Source of the DNA: Winogradskyella undariae
Lineage (GTDB): Bacteria > Bacteroidota > Bacteroidia > Flavobacteriales > Flavobacteriaceae
DNA: 64,000 nt
Assembly (NCBI RefSeq): GCF_013285155.1
Contig: NZ_JABTEL010000002.1
Location: 186,001-250,000, forward strand
Direction of reading: 5' to 3'
Shown: piece after piece, positions 28,196-37,134 of the stretch
Layout of the letters: the number at the start of each line of letters is the position of its first letter
Numbering within the stretch: position 1 is the stretch's first letter
Made by a program: the position numbers and the translations under genes
Notes under the pieces: generated by a model
The model's database searches: none
Told to the model about the DNA's origin: nothing
The model's input: only the letters and a program-made list of their open reading frames with translations

Positions 28196-28639
28196 TTATA
28201 ATTCTGAAACTTTCTCAGGAGTTACAAAGTTGTCAATATTATTTCCCCAATTGTTATTGATATAATTAATAGCATCTGCGACTTCTTTATTTGAAAGACC
28301 AAGAGGTGACATTACACTATTATAATCAATACCATTAACTGTAATCTTGCCTGTAAGTCCGTGTTTAATAGCTTTAATACTTTCTGTTTGATTTTCTTGT
28401 AAGAAGTCAGAATCTGCTAAAGGAGGGAATATTTTAGATACACCTTTTCCATCAGTTAGGTGACATGTAATGCATAACTTATTATAGATTATTTTACCGC
28501 GTTCTATACTTTCTTTTAGTAATGGTAAATCTTGTTTTGTAACACTATTATTTTGAGCTGTGCTTTTAGATTTTTTCTCATTTGAATTGCATGCTATTAA
28601 TACGAATAGAGAAATACTTATAATAATTATTTTTTTCAT
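28196..28639 (-). CDS. Cytochrome c lipoprotein
   Basis: A 147-residue lipoprotein with a lipobox (LIAC) near residue 17, followed by a Ser/Lys/Asn linker. One class I c-type haem domain follows: haem attachment CITCHLTDG and an axial methionine likely in YNSVMSPLG. The final helix ADAINYINNNWGN fits the fold. It is probably a membrane-attached electron carrier of the periplasm. It stands alone; nothing nearby identifies its electron partners. Confidence 0.88.
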   Translation of the reverse strand: MKKIIIISISLFVLIACNSNEKKSKSTAQNNSVTKQDLPLLKESIERGKIIYNKLCITCHLTDGKGVSKIFPPLADSDFLQENQTESIKAIKHGLTGKITVNGIDYNSVMSPLGLSNKEVADAINYINNNWGNNIDNFVTPEKVSEL

Positions 28640-28820
28640 TCTTTTATTAATTTAGTGAACCCATATAAATATAGTTATTTGGTTTCTTAAAAATACCTTA
28701 TTGATCTTTCTTATTCTGTTTTTCTATTAAGTTGTAACGCAAATAGAAGGGTATATTATTAAATTTTAGATCTTTTTTAAGTTGTGGTTTTTTTTAAGTA
28801 AAATTTAAAAGTAAAAAATA

Positions 28821-28853
28821 TTGCTATTATGTAAATAAAAGATGTATATTTGC
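28821..28853 (+). promoter_or_regulatory. tRNA-Pro promoter
   Basis: TTG (28821-28823), a 21-nt spacer and TATATTTGC (28845-28853) match the Bacteroidota consensus. Transcription would begin about 20 nt before the mature tRNA. Confidence 0.85.
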
Positions 28854-28877
28854 AGTCCGAAATTGAGAATACAAATT

Positions 28878-28952
28878 CGGGGTGTAGCGTAGCCCGGTTA
28901 TCGCGCCACGTTTGGGACGTGGAGGCCGCAGGTTCGAATCCTGCCACCCCGA
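28878..28952 (+). tRNA. tRNA-Pro (anticodon TGG)
   Basis: The cloverleaf folds by eye. The acceptor is CGGGGTG/CACCCCG, the anticodon stem CCACG/CGTGG surrounds the loop TTTGGGA (anticodon TGG), the T stem is GCAGG/CCTGC and the loop TTCGAAT. The discriminator is A and CCA is not encoded. TGG reads proline codons, chiefly CCA and CCG. Confidence 0.97.
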
Positions 28953-28970
28953 CTACTTTATCCCAAATAA

Positions 28971-29007
28971 AAAAACTCTGTAAGTCTAATGATTTACAGA
29001 GTTTTTT
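28971..29007 (+). terminator. tRNA-Pro terminator
   Basis: AAAAACTCTGTAA (28971-28983) pairs with TTACAGAGTTTTTT (28994-29007), ending in a T-run. Confidence 0.88.
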
Positions 29008-29075
29008 GTTTTTAATTATGTTTTTAAGTTATTGATTATTAGCAAGTAAAGTGTTTTTAGTCAATACGTTTTTAT

Positions 29076-29112
29076 AAAAAAAATGCTTTCCAAAGTAGTA
29101 AGGAAAGCATTT
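29076..29112 (-). terminator. Terminator of the B12-uptake operon
   Basis: AAATGCTTTCC (29081-29091) pairs with GGAAAGCATTT (29102-29112); the A-run at 29076-29083 gives a U-run on the minus strand, just after the last gene of the cobalamin operon. Confidence 0.88.
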
Positions 29113-29126
29113 GTATAAATTATCTT

Positions 29127-30101
29127 CTAGTTTTTAATAAGTCTATGTTGACTTACTTTTCCTTTTGATGCAATTCTAACTAAGTAAATACCACTTTTAA
29201 GTTCTGATATTTCTATAGCATTATTAGAGTTAACTTCTTTTGAAATCACTAATTTACCAAGAATGTCATAAATACTTACTTCAACTTTTTCAGTAGAATT
29301 GATGTGTAATTTATTTGAAGCAGGATTAGGATAGATAGAGACTACTGAATATTCTTCATCATCGATACTTAAAGATTGCTGATTAATAACACCGATACCA
29401 TCTAAATCAAATCCACTAGAATAAAATGGCGTTGAAAAAGGGTCATTAATGGCATTACCAAAACTATCATATCTAGCATAAGCAGGATCTATGCTTCCCA
29501 CAACATCAATAATTTTTACGTGTGTAATATTATTTTTGTTTAATAAAGCATCATCTTCAATATCAGATAAGTCAAAAGGTGTTCCGAAAAGACCTCTATA
29601 TTTTCCTGCAAGATTATTGATATATGTAGGATCAACATTTCCAAATCCACCAACTTGTGTTTCTGTTTGTGTTTCGCTATGAGATGGAAATCTAAAATAA
29701 TTAACACCATCAGAACTCACTTCAACAAAAGCTAATTCTAGAAATGTATCACTAAAACTGTTTTCAAAAACAGCAAAATCAAAACCATCTTCATTAGCTA
29801 TTGGTGTTTCAAAGGTTAGTACAGCTTCGCCAGCATCACCTAAGCTTACTACATTATTAGTTGCTATACCTAAAGCATCTTCTGCAACTCCATAAGTTGC
29901 ATAATTACTACCTTCATGTTCTTGCGAAGGATTAGAGATGTTTACATATCCACGTTGTAGTTCTATGCCGGTTGCCCAGGCTACAAAAACATCGCTGTCT
30001 GCAGCAATTGCTGTAGATCCTGCTTGACCCGCAGCAGGTGCGTAATTTTGTGCTTGTAAAACAAAGCTAGAACATAGGAAGAGAAAGATTACTTTGATCA
30101 T
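29127..30101 (-). CDS. T9SS-exported protein of a cobalamin-locus family
   Basis: A 324-residue secreted protein. The signal peptide ends at VLQAQNYAPAAG. Residues about 20-235 form an all-beta domain with the marker FDFAVFENSF followed by AFVEVSSDGVNYFRFPSHS, and a later FDLDGIGVIN. The last 80 residues are a type A T9SS sorting domain (SIYPNPASNKLHIN, YDILGKLVIS, LKSGIYLVRIA). It is the last gene of the riboswitch operon and overlaps the preceding propeller gene by 4 nt. Placement suggests a surface cobalamin-capture or accessory role, possibly analogous to BtuH-type proteins; sequence alone does not prove this. Confidence 0.72.
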   Translation of the reverse strand: MIKVIFLFLCSSFVLQAQNYAPAAGQAGSTAIAADSDVFVAWATGIELQRGYVNISNPSQEHEGSNYATYGVAEDALGIATNNVVSLGDAGEAVLTFETPIANEDGFDFAVFENSFSDTFLELAFVEVSSDGVNYFRFPSHSETQTETQVGGFGNVDPTYINNLAGKYRGLFGTPFDLSDIEDDALLNKNNITHVKIIDVVGSIDPAYARYDSFGNAINDPFSTPFYSSGFDLDGIGVINQQSLSIDDEEYSVVSIYPNPASNKLHINSTEKVEVSIYDILGKLVISKEVNSNNAIEISELKSGIYLVRIASKGKVSQHRLIKN

Positions 30102-31384
30102 TTTACGATTAATTTTAAAGTTGTAGAATTTCCTTTTACTTCCACATTAACTAAATACATACCAGCTTCGATACCGTCTAAAGCTATTGGCTGCGTGTTT
30201 GTGTATTTTACAGCTTTTACTAATTTACCAGAGACATCATACATTTTGATATTCGCATTTTCAGTAAGGTTTAATTCAAAACTTCCTGATGCTGGGTTAG
30301 GATATAAAGTTGTCGTTTCAAAAGCAAAATCATTTACACTTAAAGTACTTTCGCTTTTATAAACACCATTAGGTAATGGTCCTACAGTATATTCTGTAAG
30401 TAAACTTCCACTTTCATCATATACAAACACTTTTCCTGAGCTTACATAATCTACTGCATCTAATAAATAGAGTTTGTCGTCTATCTTATCGAATCCATAA
30501 GGTAATTGTGCATTATTAGATGAATTAAAAGCAACTGTTGGAAGTGCTGTATCTGTTAAAGCCATTTTATAAATGTCTCCATTGAGAACATAGTATAAAT
30601 CAGTTTCGCCTAATGCTAAAAAACTTGGATGTTCTGTAGTTTGAAAATCAATTGTAACATGGTTGTCATAATCAGATAAATCTATTTTATGAATGCTACC
30701 AAGAGTTTCATCACCTGTCCATGATGGTTTTCCGCTAGATAGAACATAAAGATAATTGTCTTCAACTTTTATTGTAGATGGTACATCGCCTACGGTAATT
30801 GATTCTACTGTATTAGTAGCTATATCAATTACAGAAATAGTATTACCAAATCCGTAGCCACCTTGATGAGCAACAAATAGTTTTCCGTTTTTTTGTATAA
30901 TTTCTTCCGGACCTTCTACAACAGATATTGTTGAGGTAACGGTGTTTGTAGCTAAATCGATTACAGCAACATAATCATCTGTAGTGTCAAAACCATCTCC
31001 CCAATTTGTTACATAACCATTTCCGTTATAGAAAGTAATGTTTCTAGGGTTGCTTATTTGATCTGTTATACTGGTTACAAATGCAAAAGTAGTACTGTTA
31101 ATGATTTTTATTTCATTACTACCATTAAGTACCACGTAAGCATAATCGTCATTAAAGCCCATACCTTGTCCTGTATTTCCTAAAGTCATACTAGGGTTTT
31201 GAGTCGTGAAAATATCATTATCTAATGTTCCACTTTCATTTATGTGAGAAAGAGAAGCTGTATCGGTACCATATAATCCTTCATTTAAGATAAATACACC
31301 ACCAGAGTAGTCTTGTGCATAACTACTTGCAGAAAGTAGAATTGCTGTTAAAATGTAAAATGCTTTTTTGTAATTGTTTTTCAT
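30098..31384 (-). CDS. Secreted YncE/BtuG-like beta-propeller with T9SS tail
   Basis: A 428-residue protein: signal peptide (ILLSASSYAQ), a seven-bladed-propeller-type region with YncE-like repeats (YVAVIDLATNTVTSTI, NTISVIDIATNTVESITVG), and a type A T9SS domain (TTLYPNPASGSFELN, YDVSGKLVKAV, IEAGMYLVNVEV). It is clearly paralogous to the upstream lipoprotein: both share FILNEG.YG, YVTNWGD/YITNWGD, GGYGxGNTISVID and SGKxSWTGDETL. In Bacteroides the homologous BtuG binds cobalamin tightly on top of BtuB. Here the lipid anchor is replaced by a T9SS tail, so it would be secreted or attached through the T9SS. Confidence 0.82.
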   Translation of the reverse strand: MKNNYKKAFYILTAILLSASSYAQDYSGGVFILNEGLYGTDTASLSHINESGTLDNDIFTTQNPSMTLGNTGQGMGFNDDYAYVVLNGSNEIKIINSTTFAFVTSITDQISNPRNITFYNGNGYVTNWGDGFDTTDDYVAVIDLATNTVTSTISVVEGPEEIIQKNGKLFVAHQGGYGFGNTISVIDIATNTVESITVGDVPSTIKVEDNYLYVLSSGKPSWTGDETLGSIHKIDLSDYDNHVTIDFQTTEHPSFLALGETDLYYVLNGDIYKMALTDTALPTVAFNSSNNAQLPYGFDKIDDKLYLLDAVDYVSSGKVFVYDESGSLLTEYTVGPLPNGVYKSESTLSVNDFAFETTTLYPNPASGSFELNLTENANIKMYDVSGKLVKAVKYTNTQPIALDGIEAGMYLVNVEVKGNSTTLKLIVK

Positions 31385-31405
31385 AATTTAATAGTTTTTA
31401 ATTCG

Positions 31406-32494
31406 TTATAGATTGTTAAAATAAAATGCATTTGGAATGATTTGAACAGAAAATTGATTTTGTAAATCACCATTTAGATTGTAAATAAATGCTTCGCCAT
31501 TAGAAGTGTAATCTTTAGCGTCAGCAATATAAATAGCACCTTGATATACCTTAAAAGCATAAAGAATCTCTACACCATCTGCTACTGGTGAAAAATCGAA
31601 ATTTTCTGGTAGTTGAAAAGCATTATTATCTATAGAGTAAACCTCATTATTTAAGGTGTAATACAAAATTCCATTTTCAAACTCTAAATAGCTAGGGTGT
31701 TGTTCTGCTGAAAAATTAAGTACTATGGTTTCGTTAGTGTTAGATAGGCTGATCTTAAAAAGTTTTGCAAGGGTTTCATCTCCTGTCCATGATGCTTTAC
31801 CAGAGCACATCACATAAAGAAAACCGTTGTCAATAACTATTCCGTCGGGTACATCTGCTACAGTAATAGTATTCAAAACACTTTGTGATGCTACATCAAT
31901 AACACTTATAGTGTTGCCATAGCCATAACCTCCTTTGTGAGTTACGTAAAGTTTACCGTTATCTAGTAGTATTTTTTCAGGACCTTCCGCTACCGGAATT
32001 GTAGCTTCTATAAGATTTGTATCTAAATTTAAAACGGCAACATAATCGTCATTAACGTCATTTGGATCTCCCCAATTGGTTATATAACCTTTATTGTCAC
32101 TAAATTCAATATATCTAGGATTTACAATCATATCGCTCACCGTTGCTATAAATTCAAAAGTATAACGGTTAACAACTTCTATAGTAGCCGAATTATTTAC
32201 TATGAGATATGCATTTTCACCATAAAACCCCATGCTTTGCGCTGTATCACCAAGACCCATTCCGTTTACTTCAGAATAAATAGAATTATAAACTTCACCT
32301 GTGTTTTCAAAAAATGAAACAGAAGCATTAGAGTAACCGTATCCACCTTCATTCAAAATAAAAATTCCATCAGTGTAATCTCCAGATGGTGGTTGTACGG
32401 AAATAGGATCGTCTCTATCATCACTAGTACATGATGTCATAGTGATTAAAACTAACATTAGCAGACTTGCGAGTTTGTAAAAATATTTTTTCAT
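31406..32494 (-). CDS. btuG: BtuG-like cobalamin-binding surface lipoprotein
   Basis: A 362-residue lipoprotein with lipobox MTSC (Cys about 22) followed by an Asp-rich export-type stretch (TSDDRDD), then a YncE-like beta-propeller (YVAVLNLDTNLIEATIPVAEGPEKI, GNTISVIDVASQSVLNTI). BtuG proteins of Bacteroides are surface lipoproteins that cap the receptor BtuB and capture vitamin B12. The gene sits directly downstream of a BtuB-type receptor under a cobalamin riboswitch, giving strong contextual support. Confidence 0.82.
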   Translation of the reverse strand: MKKYFYKLASLLMLVLITMTSCTSDDRDDPISVQPPSGDYTDGIFILNEGGYGYSNASVSFFENTGEVYNSIYSEVNGMGLGDTAQSMGFYGENAYLIVNNSATIEVVNRYTFEFIATVSDMIVNPRYIEFSDNKGYITNWGDPNDVNDDYVAVLNLDTNLIEATIPVAEGPEKILLDNGKLYVTHKGGYGYGNTISVIDVASQSVLNTITVADVPDGIVIDNGFLYVMCSGKASWTGDETLAKLFKISLSNTNETIVLNFSAEQHPSYLEFENGILYYTLNNEVYSIDNNAFQLPENFDFSPVADGVEILYAFKVYQGAIYIADAKDYTSNGEAFIYNLNGDLQNQFSVQIIPNAFYFNNL

Positions 32495-32498
32495 TTGT

Positions 32499-34334
32499 TT
32501 AAAATTTTAGATGTAAATAGAAATTGAAATTCCGACCAGGCATTGGGCGGTTGAGAACGCTTTCGTAAGATTCGTTCCAGAAGTTTAATATTTGCGCTCC
32601 TATTTTATAGTCACGATTTTTTCCTAATGTGTATTCTGCTCCTAAATTAGCAACCATATAGCTGTCTAAAATATGTTCGGTAGCATGATCTGTGGTGGTA
32701 AAAACCTCATCGTTATTAAGGTATTGATAATAGGCCGAAATTCTTTTATAATTATACCCAAAAGAAGTCGTGAATTTGTAAAACGGAACATAGATGAGCT
32801 GTTTTCCTGTTTCTTTATTTTCTGAAACAGTATAAGCAAAGGTTGCAGAACCCGTGAATTTGTGATTTCCAAATGATTTCTGAGCTGTAACGACAGATTC
32901 TAGTCCGTAAATCTGAACTTTATTAGTGTTCTCTGGTCTAAAAATACCAGAGCTGTCAGGCACCCAACGTAATAAGTTTTCTACGTAATTATAATAACCT
33001 GTTAAGGAAATAGAAAGGTTTTTAAAATTGAAATTATTGCTAATTTCACCTTGATAAGATTCTTCTGGTTTTAAGTCCGGATTCCCAACACCTTGCCAAT
33101 ACAAATCGTTATAAGTCGGGATTCGGAAGTTTTTAGACGTATTAACTTTTAGTTGATAAAAATCAGTAAGCTTTGTACTAAAACCTGCAGAATATAAAAG
33201 TGGATTTCCATATTGTTCATTCGTTTCTTGACGTAATCCTAATTCATAAAGAAACGTTTCTGAAAGTACATGTTTAAAACTGATTAAGGCAGCCGATAAG
33301 TTGCGTGTTTCTGAAGCAATATTAGAACCTTTACCATCATTGTGTGTGTAATTAATTCCTGCGGTAAGCAATATCTTATTAGAAAGAGCAAAGTCTAGGC
33401 CGTATTTAGAAATAAAACTCGTCACTTTTCCGTAGGTGTAAAAATCATTGTCTATGTTACCGAAATAACGGTATTCTTCTGTTGTGGTTGCTATCTTTAG
33501 ATTGGACTTAAACTTACTGAAATGACTTTCCCATTCTACAAGAGAGCGTGTGTTAAAGTCAGTATATTTTGTTTTTAATGCGTTTGGTGTTGGTACTGAA
33601 AAATTTCGCCTACCATCATAAACATTCGCAAAAACTTTTAGGGTGTTATTTAAATTTAATTTAGAAGTTGCCGCTAAACTAATGTTAGTATTATGATACT
33701 GACCATTAATATTGATGCGGTCAGTTTCTGGGTAGGGATAATCATTATCAGAAGCATTTCTTGCAATGCCTAAAAGCACACTAAATTTTTCTGATGAATA
33801 ATTAGTTTGGTAATCTATGCCATAGGTGTTAAACTCTCCGTAGTTAGCAAAAAGTTCATTATGAAATCCTTTATTAAAACCGAGTTCATTTACCAGATTT
33901 ATAGAGCCGCCAATAGCGCCACTTCCATCGGCAACACTAGAACCGCCAGGTTTTATTTCTATTTTATTATAACCACGTGTATTTATGGTATTAAAATCGG
34001 TTTGTCCGGTGGTTTGTGAGTTAATGTTAATACCATTCCAAAGTACAGAGGTTTGTGATGCTGTTGTACCACGAAAAGAGGGTGAAGAAACCATACCTAA
34101 ACCATTCTCCTTAAAATAAACCGTGCTATTAAAGTTTAGAAAATTAGTTAGAGAAGCTTGATTTTGTTTTAAGACACTATCTTTTACAATAGTTACATTT
34201 CTTGTATAGGTAGAATCTTTAAGTCGGTAGGCAATAAGGCGTACCTCTCTCAAAGCCGTGATGGAATCGGTTTGCGAATGAAGCATAGACGAAAAACCTA
34301 TGCAAAATAATATGGTGCATACAAAATATCTCAT
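32499..34334 (-). CDS. btuB: TonB-dependent cobalamin receptor BtuB
   Basis: A 611-residue outer-membrane beta-barrel with signal peptide (CIGFSSMLHSQ). It has a plug domain (SLTNFLNFNSTVYFKENG; SSPSFRGTTASQTSVLWNGI; GSSVADGSGAIGGSINL) and barrel strands ending in aromatic FNFYLHLKF. TonB/ExbB energy drives vitamin import. Substrate assignment rests on the cobalamin riboswitch just upstream and on the BtuG-like genes downstream. It is the first gene of the operon, with 4 nt to the BtuG-like gene. Confidence 0.92.
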   Translation of the reverse strand: MRYFVCTILFCIGFSSMLHSQTDSITALREVRLIAYRLKDSTYTRNVTIVKDSVLKQNQASLTNFLNFNSTVYFKENGLGMVSSPSFRGTTASQTSVLWNGININSQTTGQTDFNTINTRGYNKIEIKPGGSSVADGSGAIGGSINLVNELGFNKGFHNELFANYGEFNTYGIDYQTNYSSEKFSVLLGIARNASDNDYPYPETDRININGQYHNTNISLAATSKLNLNNTLKVFANVYDGRRNFSVPTPNALKTKYTDFNTRSLVEWESHFSKFKSNLKIATTTEEYRYFGNIDNDFYTYGKVTSFISKYGLDFALSNKILLTAGINYTHNDGKGSNIASETRNLSAALISFKHVLSETFLYELGLRQETNEQYGNPLLYSAGFSTKLTDFYQLKVNTSKNFRIPTYNDLYWQGVGNPDLKPEESYQGEISNNFNFKNLSISLTGYYNYVENLLRWVPDSSGIFRPENTNKVQIYGLESVVTAQKSFGNHKFTGSATFAYTVSENKETGKQLIYVPFYKFTTSFGYNYKRISAYYQYLNNDEVFTTTDHATEHILDSYMVANLGAEYTLGKNRDYKIGAQILNFWNESYESVLNRPMPGRNFNFYLHLKF

Positions 34335-34364
34335 AAACCCGATGCTTTTTACCCGAAAGCTGCT

Positions 34365-34557
34365 GTGTTAATTGTTGGTAATATTGGCAGGTCTCCTGAC
34401 TCGTGTCCGACTAATGTTCCTTCCCATTCTAAAGAACAGTGGATATTTGAAGATTTTCATTAGTGGCATCCCAAATGGGACAAAACTTACAGTTGCGGGA
34501 ACAGTTCAGGATTATTTAGTTAACAACTATTTTACCTGATTCCCTTTTAATTATATC
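34365..34557 (-). promoter_or_regulatory. Cobalamin (AdoCbl) riboswitch
   Basis: Read on the minus strand, the leader contains the core strings AAAGGGAA, CTGTTCCCGCAACTGTAAG, GCCACTAATG, GGGAAGG and the B12 box AGTCAGGAGACCTGCC (34401-34386). These are the hallmarks of the adenosylcobalamin riboswitch. It ends about 30 nt before the btuB start codon, so it most likely blocks btuB translation, or the whole operon, when B12 is abundant. Confidence 0.96.
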
Positions 34558-34587
34558 TATAAAATTATAGACATAAACCAATAGAGT

Positions 34588-34624
34588 GTAAAGATAAATA
34601 ATTGTATTTGAATTAAGATCAAAA
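34588..34624 (-). promoter_or_regulatory. Probable promoter of the B12-uptake operon
   Basis: Minus-strand TATCTTTAC (34596-34588) resembles TAnnTTTG, and TTTTG (34624-34620) lies 23 nt upstream. It precedes the riboswitch. Confidence 0.45.
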
Positions 34625-34759
34625 CAATCTCTTAATTAGTGAAAAAAATCAGTTGATTTAAAGATGAATTAGATTCATTTTTCTTAAGCTCTAATCTATG
34701 TTTTAATAAACAAGACGCTATCGATTATTTATATATTGAGGTAGTTGAGGTTTTAGAAT

Positions 34760-35944
34760 TTAATTAGAAAGGTTAATAACCGATTTTTGAACTTTATTTC
34801 TCAAATAATTAAACCTTAAAAGTGCTAAAACATACCCAACTAACAATAATGCAAGAAGGTGAATAATTTCATTATTATACAACTGACTATCCAGACCCAT
34901 AATCGTTTGTTTTTTTAGGAATTCAAAATAAGGTCTCAGTGGTATAAGATTAGCGATACTTTGTAAAAAGAGAGGCATTTCTTTAAAAGACCAAGTAATT
35001 CCGGTAATTAAAAATACGGGATAAGAGGTAAATGCCATAATTTCCATAGCACTCGTTTGAGATTTAAAGAAGGAGGATATAAACCAAGTATAAAATATGG
35101 TGGCTATAAAAAATAAAAAGGTTACTGTAAATAACGCAAATAAGCTACCGTTTAATGGTAAGTTTAAAGCCGGATAAGCAACTAGAAAAGTTAGTGTCAT
35201 ATAGGCGAAATAGAGTATCATGTAGAAACCTGTTTTTCCTAAAAAATAATTAAAAAAACTAAATTTGCTGTCTTCAAAATTAATAAGAATTTGATTGTTT
35301 TTACAGTCAGAAGCTATACTTTCAGATAAGCTAATTAATAAAGTTTGGTGTAGAATAAGTATCAATAATGCAGGTAATAAAAAATTACCGTAATTATTAG
35401 TCGGATTGTAAACTGCATGAATTTGAGCTGTAACAGGCTTTGCTTTGTTTTTGGCCGTTGAAGGGTTTATTCCTTTCGATTCAAAAAACTGTTGGCGTGA
35501 GTCAGAAGCATATTCCATAGCGACTAAATTAACAGCTTTATTAATGTCGTTAGAGGATAGAAACTTAGAATTATTAAGAATTAAACCAATTGGTGCACTT
35601 TCTTTATTAATTAATTTTTTTTCAAATCCATTAGGGATTTCAACTATGGCTTGAACATCAAAATTATAGAATCCTTTTTCAGCTTCACCATGATTTGTAT
35701 ACGTATCAGTAATATTTATTTTTTGAGTCGCATTAAGTTTTGTTAAGAACGCTTTACTGCTTTTAGAGTGATCTAAATCTACAATACCAACATTTACTTT
35801 TTCTTCATCTTTATTCATGTAGGTAGTTCCCATTAAAGCAAAATAGAGTAGAGGTGCTGCTAATAATGCTAATAGAATACTATGATCGGTTTGTATGAGT
35901 GTTGCTTCTCTTTTTAGCAATCTCCATATGATTTTCAGATTCAT
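34760..35944 (-). CDS. ABC-2 type transporter permease (second)
   Basis: A 394-residue membrane protein with an N-terminal helix (ILLALLAAPLLYFALMG), a large extracytoplasmic domain (about 45-180) and five C-terminal helices with the ABC-2 signature area ITGITWSFKEMPLFLQSI and LIPLRPYFEFLKKQ. It is the usual partner of YbhS/YbhR-like drug or fatty-acid exporters. It overlaps the first permease by 4 nt. No ATPase gene accompanies it. It ends the operon. Confidence 0.86.
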   Translation of the reverse strand: MNLKIIWRLLKREATLIQTDHSILLALLAAPLLYFALMGTTYMNKDEEKVNVGIVDLDHSKSSKAFLTKLNATQKINITDTYTNHGEAEKGFYNFDVQAIVEIPNGFEKKLINKESAPIGLILNNSKFLSSNDINKAVNLVAMEYASDSRQQFFESKGINPSTAKNKAKPVTAQIHAVYNPTNNYGNFLLPALLILILHQTLLISLSESIASDCKNNQILINFEDSKFSFFNYFLGKTGFYMILYFAYMTLTFLVAYPALNLPLNGSLFALFTVTFLFFIATIFYTWFISSFFKSQTSAMEIMAFTSYPVFLITGITWSFKEMPLFLQSIANLIPLRPYFEFLKKQTIMGLDSQLYNNEIIHLLALLLVGYVLALLRFNYLRNKVQKSVINLSN

Positions 35945-37122
35945 ATTGCACTTGTTTTTGGTTGTAGAAAAATGATTTTTCTATTAATTATTAACCCTGT
36001 AATAATTATTAAAATACCAACGACGAGGAATATTGTAAGTTTTCTTAATTCAGGGACAATAGAATAGAAGGGCGTATCTAGTTGGTAAATTTTAAGAAAG
36101 GCAGTTAAAAAATGGGTGTAAGGTATCGCTTGTGCGTACATGCTATTAAACCAAGGCATAGCCCAAATTGGAAATGTAAATCCACTAAACACAAATGCAG
36201 GTGAATTGTAAAAAATGGCCATGTCTAAAGCAATAACTTCAGATTTAAAAATTAAAGAAATTCCGAAACCAAGACATATATTAACCGTAAGGAATAGTAA
36301 TAATAAGAGTAATAAATAGCCTATGTTACCATAAATAGGAATACCGAAAACAGGAAATACAATAGCAAATATTAATCCACATAAACTTAAGCTATAAATC
36401 ATATAAGCTAAGTATTTTCCGAAAAGTATAGCTAATATATTGCCGTTAGCAGTACGATGCAAATCTTCATAAGTTCCTTTTTTCCATTCATTATTAAAAG
36501 CTCTTGTGGCAGCAAAAAAGATGATCATTTGCAATAAAACGGTCGCTAAACCAGGTAATAAATAATAGACATAATTATACTGTGGGTTGGCTAAAACTTT
36601 GGTGTTAACTTTAATTGGTAAAACGGTTCCTAATATTTTATCTGGATTAATTCCTAAAGGTGCAATGCTTTTAACCACAACTCCTGCGCTTACTAATTGT
36701 GTAATTTGCTCAGCTGATTTATACAGAAGATTTCCGAAAACAATATTGGTAGAGTTGGTATATATTTTTAATTGAACAGGAATACTTTTAAGGACATCTT
36801 TATGAAAATCTTTAGGGATATAAAATATACCTTGAACTTCATTTTTAACAAAAACATCTTCAATAGCATCGTTTGAAGACATATAATAACTCACTTTTAG
36901 ATTTGGTGAAGCTTCTAAATATCGAATATAAGTTCTACTAAGTTCACTATTATCATTATCATAGACAGCTACCGAAACCTCTCTTAATGCGCCTTTATAA
37001 TATATTGAGCCTAGCACAAAGAAAACTATTACGGGAACTATTATAAATAAATTCCGAGTCGATTTTAGGCGTGCTAACCTGAGCATTTCTCGTTTGAAAA
37101 TATGATAAAAAGGCAAATTCAT
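35941..37122 (-). CDS. ABC-2 type transporter permease (first)
   Basis: A 393-residue paralogue of the next gene: N-terminal helix (LFIIVPVIVFFVLGSIYY), extracytoplasmic domain, then C-terminal helices including FSGFTFPIWAMPWFNSMYAQAIPYTHFL. The two permeases probably form a heterodimer in a tripartite export pump with the HlyD and TolC proteins upstream. It lies 12 nt after the HlyD gene. Confidence 0.87.
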   Translation of the reverse strand: MNLPFYHIFKREMLRLARLKSTRNLFIIVPVIVFFVLGSIYYKGALREVSVAVYDNDNSELSRTYIRYLEASPNLKVSYYMSSNDAIEDVFVKNEVQGIFYIPKDFHKDVLKSIPVQLKIYTNSTNIVFGNLLYKSAEQITQLVSAGVVVKSIAPLGINPDKILGTVLPIKVNTKVLANPQYNYVYYLLPGLATVLLQMIIFFAATRAFNNEWKKGTYEDLHRTANGNILAILFGKYLAYMIYSLSLCGLIFAIVFPVFGIPIYGNIGYLLLLLLLFLTVNICLGFGISLIFKSEVIALDMAIFYNSPAFVFSGFTFPIWAMPWFNSMYAQAIPYTHFLTAFLKIYQLDTPFYSIVPELRKLTIFLVVGILIIITGLIINRKIIFLQPKTSAI

Positions 37123-37134
37123 GCTTTTTGGGAC

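Noticed and set aside
28850..29035. Open reading frame of 61 codons across the tRNA-Pro gene
   Set aside because: It is the tRNA read as protein; the tRNA has a perfect cloverleaf, promoter and terminator.
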